Shown here in pieces: positions 16,590 through 26,230 of a stretch of 64,000 bases of DNA (positions are counted from its first letter, which is position 1; each line of letters starts with the position of its first letter). The DNA is from MGIIa-L3 sp038150305 (GTDB lineage: Archaea; Thermoplasmatota; Poseidoniia; Poseidoniales; Poseidoniaceae): positions 1-64,000 of the forward strand of contig JAYOTG010000006.1 in assembly GCA_038150305.1 (NCBI GenBank). Direction: 5' to 3'. Made by a program: the position numbers and the translations under genes. Under the pieces are notes generated by a model. That model was given only the letters and a program-made list of their open reading frames with translations, did no database searches and was not told the DNA's origin.

Positions 16590-17377
16590 GCAGAGCGACG
16601 CTGGGCGATGAGCAGGAAGGCCGTGTGTCCGAACGGGCCGTTTGCCGGACGTACACCGCCCCGTGAGGCGCGGCTCCACGGGCGTTCCATGATTTCTCCA
16701 GCCCAATCCACTGCCAAGCCTGCAGCCTCACACGCCTCCCACGCTCGCTCGAGTTGGCTGGTTACGGGGCAGTAACACGCCAGACGCCCTCCCGCGCGCA
16801 GCAGCGGTGCGAGGGCCGCAATTGATGGCGTATGATCGGCCATGTCAAGGACCACGGCATCGAGGCCTTCCGACGCAATGCTCTGAACGTCTTCAGCGAC
16901 GTCTTCGGCCAGGCCGTTGATGTGCGTGTGATGGGGTCCATCTGGCCACGCAACGGCGGCGCGCTTCAGGTTGTCCAAACCGACCTTCGCGTGTTCTTCC
17001 CGTGGTTCGACGGTGATGTGGTGGCCGGAGGGTCCCAGTGCACGCGTGATGTGGAGGCCCAGTCCAGCGCTTCCTAGCCCCGCTTCCAAGACGGTGTCGT
17101 CACGGCCGATGCCGAGCCTTGCGACCAAGATGCCTGCGTCCTTCTCACCGATGGTTTGGGCTCGCCTTAACATGCCGCGACGTAATTCTGTGAGTCCAGC
17201 TGGTAGGATTGTTAATTCCTTGCCGGCGAGAACAGCAATGCCCCCAACCGAGTGCTCCTTCAACATTTGAGCAGGGTTGAAGACGCCCAGCCCCTTGATT
17301 TTGATGTCCTCGTCCACGACGTTGACGGTCCACGTTCGACCGTCTTGAGCGACCAAAGCCACCATGTTCGGCGTCAT
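16586..17377 (-). CDS. trmI: tRNA (adenine-N1)-methyltransferase, TrmI type
   Basis: TrmI methylates N1 of adenine 58 (and 57 in archaea) in the T-loop of tRNA. The protein has the small N-terminal beta domain (VALVAQDGRTWTVNV), then RRAQTIGEKDAGILVARLGI and the SAM motif VLEAGLGSAGLGLHITRALG, with D in VVLDMADHTPS and the terminal FGHTAFLLIAQRR. I take ATG 17377 (263 residues). A TTG at 17434 is possible but would overlap the divergent promoter. It converges with the SGNH-surface gene, overlapping by 4 bp. Confidence 0.85.
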   Translation of the reverse strand: MTPNMVALVAQDGRTWTVNVVDEDIKIKGLGVFNPAQMLKEHSVGGIAVLAGKELTILPAGLTELRRGMLRRAQTIGEKDAGILVARLGIGRDDTVLEAGLGSAGLGLHITRALGPSGHHITVEPREEHAKVGLDNLKRAAVAWPDGPHHTHINGLAEDVAEDVQSIASEGLDAVVLDMADHTPSIAALAPLLRAGGRLACYCPVTSQLERAWEACEAAGLAVDWAGEIMERPWSRASRGGVRPANGPFGHTAFLLIAQRRSA

Positions 17378-17437
17378 GGCCCCCGATTCGGCGGTCCCGA
17401 TTTGACCTCTTCGGAACAAGGACACCACGCGCAATGT

Positions 17438-17445
17438 TTCATAAG
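17438..17445 (+). promoter_or_regulatory. TATA-like box TTCATAAG before the thioredoxin-surface gene
   Basis: TTCATAAG is centred 25.5 bp before ATG 17467. The same octamer at the same spacing precedes sufC on the other strand, which supports a real promoter element and a leaderless mRNA. Confidence 0.55.
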
Positions 17446-17466
17446 TCTCACAGCCATCCTAGAATT

Positions 17467-20400
17467 ATGAACCAAATGCGTACGCTGGCTGTCCTCCTTG
17501 TGGCGTTGATGATGGGCAGCCTTTCGGTTGGCCTTTCTTCGACCTTGGTCGACGTTCCTGAGGAACTGGACAACACGCCTGCGGTCATGTCCGCCACCAG
17601 CCCGGGTCACCCGGTCTTTGCCGAGTACGTGGGTGCCCATTGGTGTGGCCCCTGTAAAACGTCATCAACGAACCTCCACAGCCTCTATGGCAGCAACGGC
17701 GGTGGTGGAGGCACATCAGAGGACTTCACCTACATCTCATTTTACGAGTCATCGTCAACAGGTTGGCCCTCTGAGGCGCCCATCAATCGACGCTCGCACA
17801 TCAACCCCACGGGGTATCCTACCGTGGTGTTCGGTGATGCGGCCTCAGGGCAATACAAGACCACTGGCGGGCAAAGCTACGACTCGTTCTACCAAAACGG
17901 CGGGAACATGCACAACGCCAACGATTACTCGCTTTCCATTGCCCAGTCGGAAAACGGCAACAACATGGACATCGACATCACCGCAACCTACCTCGGTTCA
18001 GGAAGCAAGACGGTCTACATTTACGCCGCTGTGACGGAGGAAACTTCCCCCGAGACGTATGACGGAGGCTCTCCCAATCCACATCACGTTTGGAAGAAAT
18101 GGCTTCTCAACGGTGCCGGAAGCGGGTTTGAATCCGTCACGCTAAGCAACGGAAATTCCGTGACCACCTCGTGGTCGGTGCCGATCAGCACCGTCCGCGC
18201 AGGCGGCGGTGTTACCGCGGCTGAGAACTTCCTGACCGTTGCCGCCCTCATGGACGGCGACCACACCACCCATCGCAATGTGGTCAGCGCGGCGGACTCC
18301 AACATGGGTCCGAAGATGGACATCGGCGTCACCGGCATGTCGGTGAGCAACGACGATGCCTCCGATTCCTACATCCGCGGGGACACCGTTGATCTTGAGG
18401 TCACCGTTCGCAACACGGGCGACCTTGATTACGTCGACGGCGGCGGGGTGGAGTTCTACTACCAAAACGGTGTCAACAAGGTGACCATCGGCGGCACCCA
18501 ATCTCTGCCTGCGACCGTCGCGACCACCGGCACGCACACGTACACGGCAAACTTCGACACCAGCGTCCTCTCTTCCAACGCCTGGAAGACGACCTTCGGG
18601 GCTCGTCTCACTGGCCTGACCGGAGACATGAGCAGTTCCAACAACGACGTGAACACCCAGTTTGATCACGACCGACCGCCTGTGGCCCTGACGCCTCAGA
18701 TCAGCCCGACGTCGGTCGAACGTGGCGACGAGGTGCTCATCACCGTTCGTGCCGATGCCAACGACGAGGTCGACACGATCTCCAGCACCACGTTCGAACT
18801 CGAGACCCGTCCCTCCGGAACGGCCACGTGGTCGTCGAACGGCATCAGCGGTGGCGAAGATGTGGTCTTCGCCGGTTCGGAGTATGAAGGGCGCGAGTAC
18901 ACCTTTGCCACGACCACCGACATGGACGCGGGCACCTACGACCTTCGCGTTCGAGCCATCGACGCCCGCGGCCAGGCCTCCGATTGGAAGGTCGTCCTGG
19001 GAAGCGACGGCGTCACGGTGACCAACGCCCTGCCGACGATTTGGGCTGAACCTGTGCCGACCGTCATGTGCGATGAGCCAACCAAGATCAGCATGGTGGG
19101 CCACATCATTGACCGCGAATCTGCCTTGTCCGAGCTCAGCGTGACGTCGACGTCTCCCTCTTTCCTTGGATGGGACGCCACCACGCAGGAGATTGAGGTG
19201 CTGTTCGCCTTTGACGATTTGCGTGGTTGCCCAATCGGCCAAAACGGCATTGAGGTCACAGTGAACGACGGCGAGGATTACACCAACAGTGACCTGCCGT
19301 ACGGGACCCTCTTGTTCAACGTCATCGAGAACGGCCAGCCCCGCTGGGACGGCCTGCCCACGCGCACGGTTGACGAAGGCGGTGAAGGCAACCTCGCCTT
19401 GTTCCCCTATGTCTTTGACACGGATGAACAGGGCACCCAGGTTGATTCCCAGGGCCTGACATTGTCCATCGTCAGCAACTCCAATCCCGAGGTGTTCAAC
19501 GTCGGCCTTGAGGGCGATCTCCTCTCGTACAGCACCGTGGACGACGACGTCAACGGCGAGGCCACGGTTACCCTCCGCGCCAGCGACGGTGTGCAGGCCG
19601 CGGACCAAACCATCGTGCTCAAGGTTGCCCCGGTGAACGACGCACCTCGCATGGACCTTGGTGACCTTGCTTCGCTCGAACTGAAGCGCGGCAAGACCTA
19701 CGTCTACGACATCCAGAGCCTCGTGTACGACATCGACGATGACGACGCTGCCTTCATTGTGGTGACGCCAAGCGAGAACGGAGCTGCACGCTTCGATTTG
19801 TTCACCGGCCTCATGACCGTCGAGTTCGAGGAACTCGGTACCCAGACCATCACCATCACGGCTCAGGACAAGTACGACTCGAACTCCTACACCATCATGG
19901 TGGACGTGTACGACTCGAAGCCCTTCTCCGCTTCGAAGGACGTGGACACCGGGTACATGACGGTCAGCCTCGACAACGCCTACCTTGGCGAGGTCGCCAC
20001 CGCCAACCTCTTCCTCACGGAAAATGCGCCCACCTTCACCTCGCTGACCACCATGTGGCAGGTGTGCGAAGGTGACACCGGCGTGTGCCTGAACCAAGTC
20101 AGCTACCCGCTTGACGTGACCGCCTCCGAGCGCGGCTGGACCATCGATCTCGCGTGGGACGATGTTCGCCCCTACGGCCTCCAGTACAACGACGACGTCA
20201 AGCTCGGCAACGTCCTTGCCACCGACGACACCGGTGAAGAGTACAAGCTCATGGCGCCGATCTACTGGCGCGTCACCGAGGAAGCGCCCGGTCCAAGCAC
20301 GATGGACGATGAGACACTCGCTCTGCACATCACCGACCTTGAATCGAGCATTGAAGAGCTCAAGGCGGAAATCGATGCATCGGAAGGAGACACCACCGAC

Positions 20401-20847
20401 ATGGAGGCTCAACTCGCGCTCCTCGAGGCTGACCTGGCGACCGCTTGCGATGACCCACGTGCGGACTGTTCCAGCGACGGCCTGCAGGGCAACGGCGACA
20501 CGGAGACCAACGCTGGTTTCAACACGGACGTCATCATCTTGATCCTCGGGGTCCTGGTGCTTGCGGCTCTGCTCGGTGTGCTCTTCACGCGACGAGGCGG
20601 CTCCATGGAGCAGCCCAAGTGGGACGAATCCGCCCTGCCCGCGTCCGACGCCGTGGCCAACTCCATGTACGGAGGAGCACAAGACCTCTTCCAGCAGCCC
20701 ATGGCGCCTGCCATGCCGGCCATGCCAACGATGCCTGCACCTGTTGCGCACGCCGGTCCGCCCCTGCCCGCCACGGGCCTCCCAGAGGGTTGGACCATGG
20801 AGCAGTGGGCCTACTACGGCCAGCAATACTTGGACGGCCACCAGTGA
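17467..20847 (+). CDS. Giant exported membrane-anchored protein with N-terminal thioredoxin-like domain
   Basis: The 1126-residue protein has a signal peptide (MRTLAVLLVALMMGSLSVGL), then a thioredoxin-like domain with W59-C-G-P-C-K64 in AEYVGAHWCGPCKTSS and the cis-proline-like NPTGYPTVVFGD. CARDB-like and cadherin/dystroglycan-like beta domains follow, then a predicted coiled coil (LHITDLESSIEELKAEIDAS), one membrane helix (about 1022-1042) and a cytosolic Pro/Met/Ala-rich tail ending GLPEGWTMEQWAYYGQQYL. It is probably an extracytoplasmic thiol-disulphide protein tethered to the cell. A long antisense frame is a composition artefact. Confidence 0.8.
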   Translation: MNQMRTLAVLLVALMMGSLSVGLSSTLVDVPEELDNTPAVMSATSPGHPVFAEYVGAHWCGPCKTSSTNLHSLYGSNGGGGGTSEDFTYISFYESSSTGWPSEAPINRRSHINPTGYPTVVFGDAASGQYKTTGGQSYDSFYQNGGNMHNANDYSLSIAQSENGNNMDIDITATYLGSGSKTVYIYAAVTEETSPETYDGGSPNPHHVWKKWLLNGAGSGFESVTLSNGNSVTTSWSVPISTVRAGGGVTAAENFLTVAALMDGDHTTHRNVVSAADSNMGPKMDIGVTGMSVSNDDASDSYIRGDTVDLEVTVRNTGDLDYVDGGGVEFYYQNGVNKVTIGGTQSLPATVATTGTHTYTANFDTSVLSSNAWKTTFGARLTGLTGDMSSSNNDVNTQFDHDRPPVALTPQISPTSVERGDEVLITVRADANDEVDTISSTTFELETRPSGTATWSSNGISGGEDVVFAGSEYEGREYTFATTTDMDAGTYDLRVRAIDARGQASDWKVVLGSDGVTVTNALPTIWAEPVPTVMCDEPTKISMVGHIIDRESALSELSVTSTSPSFLGWDATTQEIEVLFAFDDLRGCPIGQNGIEVTVNDGEDYTNSDLPYGTLLFNVIENGQPRWDGLPTRTVDEGGEGNLALFPYVFDTDEQGTQVDSQGLTLSIVSNSNPEVFNVGLEGDLLSYSTVDDDVNGEATVTLRASDGVQAADQTIVLKVAPVNDAPRMDLGDLASLELKRGKTYVYDIQSLVYDIDDDDAAFIVVTPSENGAARFDLFTGLMTVEFEELGTQTITITAQDKYDSNSYTIMVDVYDSKPFSASKDVDTGYMTVSLDNAYLGEVATANLFLTENAPTFTSLTTMWQVCEGDTGVCLNQVSYPLDVTASERGWTIDLAWDDVRPYGLQYNDDVKLGNVLATDDTGEEYKLMAPIYWRVTEEAPGPSTMDDETLALHITDLESSIEELKAEIDASEGDTTDMEAQLALLEADLATACDDPRADCSSDGLQGNGDTETNAGFNTDVIILILGVLVLAALLGVLFTRRGGSMEQPKWDESALPASDAVANSMYGGAQDLFQQPMAPAMPAMPTMPAPVAHAGPPLPATGLPEGWTMEQWAYYGQQYLDGHQ

Positions 20848-20909
20848 GACGCCGAGGCGATGTCGGTCACGACGCCGCTGAAAGCCTCAAAGGGGAGGCG
20901 AACGCAGGT

Positions 20910-23018
20910 ATGCCCGTGAGCGGAGACACCGACGAGGTATCGGGTACGCCTGGGGACGAGACGAATGATCTCGTCGAGGCCTCCCCTCCCGTCGAGGATG
21001 ATGTTGAGGTCACGGTGTGGTCCGCAGAATCCGATGACGCCTTCGACGAAGCCATCCTCGGACAGCCCAGCGACGACGTCCTCCAGAGCAGCGTTGAGGC
21101 ATGGATCAACGACATCGGCATGACGTCGACCAAAGAAGTCCCTGTTCCGGACCGTCTGGTCGATCAGGTCATTGGTCAAGAAGCTGGATCGGTCATCATC
21201 CGAAAGGCGGCCGAGCAGCGCCGCCATATGCTGATGATCGGTGACCCAGGTACGGGCAAGTCCATGCTCGCCAGGTCGATGACCGAACTCCTGCCCCGTG
21301 ACGCCTTGGAAGACGTGCTCGTGTATCCCAACGAGGAAGACGAGAACGAGCCCCGTGTGCGCTCCGTTCCCGCTGGCCGTGGCGACCGCATCGTCAAGGT
21401 CCAGAAGGAAGCCATCCGGGTTCAGCGGGAGAAAACCCAGCGCATGCTCCTCATTGGTTTCGTCGCCATCGCGTTCCTCCTTGCCATTGCGACCCTCCAG
21501 AGCGGTGACATCGTGACCCTCCTCTTCGGGATGTTCCTGCTGACCTTCGGGTACATGTTCCTTCGCTCGCGCTTGGGTGCTGCGGACGAAAGCCGCATCC
21601 CTAAGGTGCTCGTGAAGCACGACACGAAGGAACTCCCTCCCTTCGTCGACGCTACGGCCACCCTCTCAGGTGCCCTGCTTGGTGACGTCCGTCACGACCC
21701 CTTCCAGTCGGGTGGCATGGAGACGCCCGCTCACGAGCGTGTCGAGCCCGGCGCCATTCACCGTGCCCACAAAGGCGTGCTCTACATCGACGAAATCAAC
21801 CTCCTCCGGCTTGAGGAGCAGCAGGCGCTGCTCACCGCCATGCAAGAGCGGGCCTTCCCCGTTTCGGGACGCTCGGAGCGTTCGAGCGGAGCCCTGACCA
21901 AGACCGAACCGGTCCCTTGCGACTTCATCCTGATTGCGGCTGGAAACCTGGACGCGATCCAGGGCATGCACCCCGCGCTCCGAAGCCGCATCCGTGGCTA
22001 CGGCTACGAGGTGTACGTGAATTCGGAAATGCCGGACACGGCTCGAAACCGCCGACGCCTGATTCGCTTCATCGCGCAAGAAGTTCACCGTGATCAGGAC
22101 ACCCTGCGCGAAATCCCACATTTCGACGTGGGCGGTGTTGCGGCCATCCTCAAGGAGGCACAACGGCGGTCTGGGCGTCGTGGGAAACTCAGCCTTCGCC
22201 TCCGCGAGCTCGGTGGACTGGTGCGCATTGCCGGAGACTTGGCGGTGGAGGACGGCACAGAACTCGTCACCGCTAGGCACGTCATCCGGGCCCGCTCCAT
22301 CGCCAAGCCGCTCGAACAGCAGGTTGCTGACCGCATGATCGAGCGACGCCGCGACTACAGCCTCCTCGTGAATTCCGGCGAGCGGATTGGCCGCGTCAAC
22401 GGCCTTGCCGTCCTCGGGGCAAACTCGGGCCTTTCCGATTTCAGCGGCATCATGCTGCCCGTCGAGGCGCTCGTGACTCCCTCGCAGGGTGGCGGTGGGA
22501 AAATTCACGCCACAGGTGGTCTTTCCGACCTGGCCAAAGAGAGCGTGACCAACGTCAGCGCGGTGGTCAAGAAACTCACGGGCAAGGACGTTTCCGACTA
22601 CGACATCCACATCCAGTTCGTGGACACCCACGGCGTGGACGGCGATTCGGCCAGCATCACCATCGCCACGGCCATCATCTCCGCGATTGAGAACATCCCC
22701 ATCCGCCAAGATTTGGCGATGACGGGGTCACTCTCGGTCCGTGGAGAAGTGTTGCCCATTGGCGGCGTGACGGCGAAGATCGAAGCCGCAGGACACGCTG
22801 GCGTGCGCACGGTCATCATTCCCCGCTCGAACCTGCAAGACGTGGTGCTGGACCATCAGTGGGAAGGCAAGGTCGAGGTCATTCCCGTCGACACGCTCGA
22901 CGAAGTCATGGAACATGCGCTCATCAAGCACGAGCAAAAGGCGAGCCTCGTGGAACGTCTGGGTGGCATCATCGACCGCTTGACGCCTGAGATGTCATCC
23001 AACGTTCGACCGGTCTAA
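20910..23018 (+). CDS. lonB: Archaeal membrane-anchored Lon protease (LonB)
   Basis: LonB is the ATP-dependent membrane protease of archaea. The 702-residue protein has the AAA+ Walker A GDPGTGKS (about 111-118), and then two membrane helices between Walker A and Walker B (MLLIGFVAIAFLLAIATL and VTLLFGMFLLTFGYMFL), which is diagnostic of LonB. Walker B is GVLYIDEINLL. The C-terminal protease domain has the dyad S580 (VDGDSASIT) and K623 (GGVTAKIEAA), 43 residues apart as in other Lon enzymes. An acidic N-terminal extension of about 70 residues precedes the core. ATG 20910 has GGGGAGG upstream. Confidence 0.95.
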   Translation: MPVSGDTDEVSGTPGDETNDLVEASPPVEDDVEVTVWSAESDDAFDEAILGQPSDDVLQSSVEAWINDIGMTSTKEVPVPDRLVDQVIGQEAGSVIIRKAAEQRRHMLMIGDPGTGKSMLARSMTELLPRDALEDVLVYPNEEDENEPRVRSVPAGRGDRIVKVQKEAIRVQREKTQRMLLIGFVAIAFLLAIATLQSGDIVTLLFGMFLLTFGYMFLRSRLGAADESRIPKVLVKHDTKELPPFVDATATLSGALLGDVRHDPFQSGGMETPAHERVEPGAIHRAHKGVLYIDEINLLRLEEQQALLTAMQERAFPVSGRSERSSGALTKTEPVPCDFILIAAGNLDAIQGMHPALRSRIRGYGYEVYVNSEMPDTARNRRRLIRFIAQEVHRDQDTLREIPHFDVGGVAAILKEAQRRSGRRGKLSLRLRELGGLVRIAGDLAVEDGTELVTARHVIRARSIAKPLEQQVADRMIERRRDYSLLVNSGERIGRVNGLAVLGANSGLSDFSGIMLPVEALVTPSQGGGGKIHATGGLSDLAKESVTNVSAVVKKLTGKDVSDYDIHIQFVDTHGVDGDSASITIATAIISAIENIPIRQDLAMTGSLSVRGEVLPIGGVTAKIEAAGHAGVRTVIIPRSNLQDVVLDHQWEGKVEVIPVDTLDEVMEHALIKHEQKASLVERLGGIIDRLTPEMSSNVRPV

Positions 23019-23060
23019 CACAGGGCGCGGTTTGATACCGCGAACCGTTTTCCGTGAGCC

Positions 23061-24392
23061 ATGGAAGCATCCGAACAGAGCACTGTTCGGGGTCAACTCA
23101 TGATCCTCTTTCTGGTCACGTTCATCGACATGATCGGCTTTGGCATCGTCATTCCATTCTTGACCTACCTCGTCGAAGATTTGGCCGTCGAAGCCAGCAT
23201 CACGGCCATTGGCCTGTGGGTCGGGCTTGTGATGACCGCGTACCCCATGGCGCAGTTTCTCTCTGCACCGCTGTGGGGCAGCCTCTCCGATCGCATCGGG
23301 CGCAGGCCAATCTTGATGATCGGGCTGGTTGGGAACACCTTTTGCTTCGCGCTCTTTGGGTTGGCGCCGACGTTGTTCATCGCCATCGTGGCCAGGTTCC
23401 TCGCCGGCTTCTTCAACGGCAACATCGCCGTGGCACGAGCCTACATCGGAGACATCAGTCGGCCCGAGCAAATGGCCAGCCGCATGGGGCTCATCGGCGC
23501 CTCCTTCGGCTTGGGGTTCACCTTCGGGCCCTTCATCGGAGGCGAGCTCTCCGCCCCTGCCGAGCGGTGGGCGGTGTTTGAAGGGACCATCTTCGACGCC
23601 TACCCTTACCTCCTCCCATGCTTGGTGGCCAGTGCACTTTCCATCGTGTCCCTCGTGCTGGCGCGGACCCGGCTCCCGGAATCCTTGCCCAAGGAGGCTC
23701 GCGAGAGCACGTCCAACCTGGATTGGGGCGGGACCATGAAGTCCTCGTTTTCCAGTTTGTTCACGTCGATGCGAGCACCGGCCATCGGGCCCTTGCTGTG
23801 GGTCAGCATGCTGTACAGCTTCGGCTTCACCATCATGCACGCCGTGTTCATCCTCTTCACGGAGATGTCGCCTGATGCAGGAGGTTTGGGCTTCACTGAA
23901 GCGCAAAACGGGCGCGTGTTTGCCGTGATCGGCTTGACCGGTATTGTGGTGCAGGGGGGCCTCATCCGCCCCTTGTCCAAGCGCTTCTCGTCGCGGGGCA
24001 TGCTGCCCGTGGCGGTGGTGATCACCGGCATCGGACTTGGCGCCATCCCGTACGCTTCCGTTGAGTACGCATGGCTTTGGTTGCTGCCCACCTGCATTGT
24101 CATCTCAACAGGCAGCGGCATCTTCCAACCGACATCATCGAGCCTGATGGCCTCGTACGCCCAAGACAGTGGCAAAGAATTGGGCGGAGTGATGGGCGCC
24201 ATGGAATCGGCGTCTGCTTTTGCCCGGATCCTTGGTCCGGTGACGGGCGGCTTGGTGTGGACCCTGACCGTGGACGGCTCGGGCTGGCTGACCTACCGTA
24301 GTGTGTTTCACCTATGCGCGACCATCATGCTCCTGACGCTCCTGGTCTCGCTTCGCCTTCCCAAAGAAGTGCGTTTGACCGCGTCGGAATGA
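23061..24392 (+). CDS. MFS transporter, DHA1/tetracycline-resistance-like
   Basis: The 443-residue protein has about 12 predicted membrane helices and the major facilitator signature: FIDMIGFGIVIPFL in helix 1, the loop 2-3 motif GSLSDRIGRRPIL, and ARFLAGFFNGNIAVARAYIGD in helix 4. The pattern resembles drug:H+ antiporters of the DHA1/TetA group, but the substrate cannot be read. It follows lonB by 42 bp and may share its transcript; TTTGATAC about 26 bp upstream could also be its own promoter. Confidence 0.85.
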   Translation: MEASEQSTVRGQLMILFLVTFIDMIGFGIVIPFLTYLVEDLAVEASITAIGLWVGLVMTAYPMAQFLSAPLWGSLSDRIGRRPILMIGLVGNTFCFALFGLAPTLFIAIVARFLAGFFNGNIAVARAYIGDISRPEQMASRMGLIGASFGLGFTFGPFIGGELSAPAERWAVFEGTIFDAYPYLLPCLVASALSIVSLVLARTRLPESLPKEARESTSNLDWGGTMKSSFSSLFTSMRAPAIGPLLWVSMLYSFGFTIMHAVFILFTEMSPDAGGLGFTEAQNGRVFAVIGLTGIVVQGGLIRPLSKRFSSRGMLPVAVVITGIGLGAIPYASVEYAWLWLLPTCIVISTGSGIFQPTSSSLMASYAQDSGKELGGVMGAMESASAFARILGPVTGGLVWTLTVDGSGWLTYRSVFHLCATIMLLTLLVSLRLPKEVRLTASE

Positions 24393-24452
24393 GGCGCTGA
24401 ACAGCCTCCAATTTGGGGCGAATCATTGAAACCGCCATCCCCATGGGCGGGC

Positions 24453-25895
24453 ATGAAGGATGGTGCGTTTGAGGAGGGTGAGTTCAACCGCTCCCTGTCC
24501 ACCATCGTGTACGTTTGCGCCATTCTGACCATCGTGTCCTTCTGGCTCATTCAGCTGGAGTCCGTGCTCAAGCCTTTCTTCATCGCTCTCGCGGTGTACT
24601 TCGTGCTCAAGCCCGGTGCTGATGCCTTGTCGGCGAACGGGTTTCCCCTGGTGTTGTCCTACTTCACCATGCTCATGGCCTTCTTTGCCGTCGTCGGCGC
24701 AGCCGGATTCTTTGCCTACGTGCAGGCGGATGCGCTGATGAGCGACACCGCCACGGTTGAGGACTACAACGACAACCTCGAAGAAAAGTGGAATTGGTTG
24801 CGTGACGACAGCGTCGCCTCAGGCGCCGTTCAAAATTGGGCGGGTTCCGAAAACGCCACCCTTGCGGAAGGGCTCAGTCAACTCGGTCTTGTGGGCTCCA
24901 GCGGCCAAATTTCTGACATTGTGGTCAACATGTTGGCCGGTGTCGGAGACATGATTTCAGCCAGCCTGATCATCACTTTCTTTCTCATCTTCATGATCCT
25001 CGAAGCCGCCTTGCTCCCTGCCCGCATCGAGCGCGCCTGGCCGAGCGGTGGAAGCGCCAAACTGGCGGAAGTCCGGGAGCAGATCGAAACGAGCGTCAAC
25101 ACCTACGTGATTGTGAAGACCGGTGTGTCGATTGGTACGGCAGCGGGTGCATCGATCCTGATGATTTCCTTTGGCATCGATCTCTGGTTCACCTGGGCCT
25201 TGCTCACCTTCCTGTTCAACTACGTCCCGTACATTGGTTCAGTGTTCGCGATGATTCCGCCTTTGATTCTCGGCGCAGTCATGCTCAGTCCCGGTGCGCT
25301 GCTGACCTTCGCCATCCTCTCCATCATCAACCAGCAGGTGTGGGGCAATTACATCGAAAACCGATGGGCTGGTCGCGCCCTCGGCGTTTCTCCTCTCGTC
25401 CTGCTCCTCGTCACCTCGTATTCCTTCTGGCTCTGGGGCTTGGTGGGGATGATCCTCGCCGTGCCCTTCGCCGTGTTGGTGAAGATTGTCCTTGAGAACG
25501 TCGACGCCACGAAGCCCGTGGCCATTCTGCTTTCCGAGCGCGCGCCGTCCTTGGACGAAGCGTGGGAAGATGCGGTGCGGGACGGCCTCATCTCGTCGTT
25601 TGAGGGTCGTTCCCTGCTGGAATTGCAGCACCTCTTGGATTACACCGACGAGCAGGTGGCCATCATCGCAGCACGCTCATCCGCGCGTCGAGCCGTGCGA
25701 CGCGGGCGTGTCAGCCAGGCGCAGTTGGATTTCTTGATGCGCGGCCTTCCCTTGATCGACGGGGAGTGGACGGTCATCGCTGGTCTGAAGCCCGGGAAAG
25801 TGCCAAAGGAGCACCGCCAACTCATGGCCAACTTGTTGCACGCCTTTACGGATGCAGCCGGGCGCCCAGTCGACCATCACCAGGAAGAAGCCTGA
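24453..25895 (+). CDS. AI-2E family transporter-like membrane protein
   Basis: The 480-residue protein matches the AI-2E/PerM family: an N-terminal helix pair (STIVYVCAILTIVSFWLIQL, FIALAVYFVLKPGADAL), a polar central segment, then LLTFLFNYVPYIGSVFAMIPP and the conserved end VWGNYIENRWAGRALGVSPL and LWGLVGMILAVPFAVLVKI. Members export small molecules or act in Na+/H+ exchange; the substrate is unknown. A cytosolic C-terminal tail of about 115 residues is longer than usual. I take ATG 24453; an in-frame TTG at 24426 is the alternative. Confidence 0.8.
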   Translation: MKDGAFEEGEFNRSLSTIVYVCAILTIVSFWLIQLESVLKPFFIALAVYFVLKPGADALSANGFPLVLSYFTMLMAFFAVVGAAGFFAYVQADALMSDTATVEDYNDNLEEKWNWLRDDSVASGAVQNWAGSENATLAEGLSQLGLVGSSGQISDIVVNMLAGVGDMISASLIITFFLIFMILEAALLPARIERAWPSGGSAKLAEVREQIETSVNTYVIVKTGVSIGTAAGASILMISFGIDLWFTWALLTFLFNYVPYIGSVFAMIPPLILGAVMLSPGALLTFAILSIINQQVWGNYIENRWAGRALGVSPLVLLLVTSYSFWLWGLVGMILAVPFAVLVKIVLENVDATKPVAILLSERAPSLDEAWEDAVRDGLISSFEGRSLLELQHLLDYTDEQVAIIAARSSARRAVRRGRVSQAQLDFLMRGLPLIDGEWTVIAGLKPGKVPKEHRQLMANLLHAFTDAAGRPVDHHQEEA

Positions 25896-25900
25896 CGCGA

Positions 25901-26167
25901 TCAGAGCAGTTCCGTGAGGAGCTTCTCAAGTTCGGTGTTGATCATCAGGATGAGGGTTCCAAACTCCGGCGGGATGTTGGGGTCCTCATACAGTTCCTCG
26001 AGTTTGGCTTGGGTCATCGCCACGCGAACATCAGTTTTCTTGCCGGTGTTCAACAACCACTGTTCCGTGACTTCCTTGGCTTGCCTCCGGATGTTCCGCG
26101 GGACTTTGGAGTCGTCAATTTCAGCGATGACTTTCGCTACATTTTGGAGTCGGGTCTCGATGTCCAT
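25901..26167 (-). CDS. UPF0147 family protein
   Basis: The 88-residue all-helical protein matches the UPF0147 family, found almost only in archaea: IETRLQNVAKVIAEIDDSKV, PRNIRRQAKEVTEQWL and PPEFGTLILMINTELEKL. Its function is unknown. ATG 26167 gives exactly the family length; the frame stays open further upstream but that part overlaps the divergent membrane-protein gene and lacks similarity. Confidence 0.9.
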   Translation of the reverse strand: MDIETRLQNVAKVIAEIDDSKVPRNIRRQAKEVTEQWLLNTGKKTDVRVAMTQAKLEELYEDPNIPPEFGTLILMINTELEKLLTELL

Positions 26168-26230
26168 GCACGTCACGCCCCGGTGTTTCTCCAGCGGGCC
26201 CGCTATAAGGTGATTGTGTCGTCGCGGTTT

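Noticed and set aside
18142..20841. An 899-codon open frame on the minus strand opposite the thioredoxin-surface gene
   Set aside because: High G+C coding sequence often leaves its opposite strand open. The translation has no domain, and the plus strand shows a clear signal peptide, thioredoxin motif and membrane anchor.
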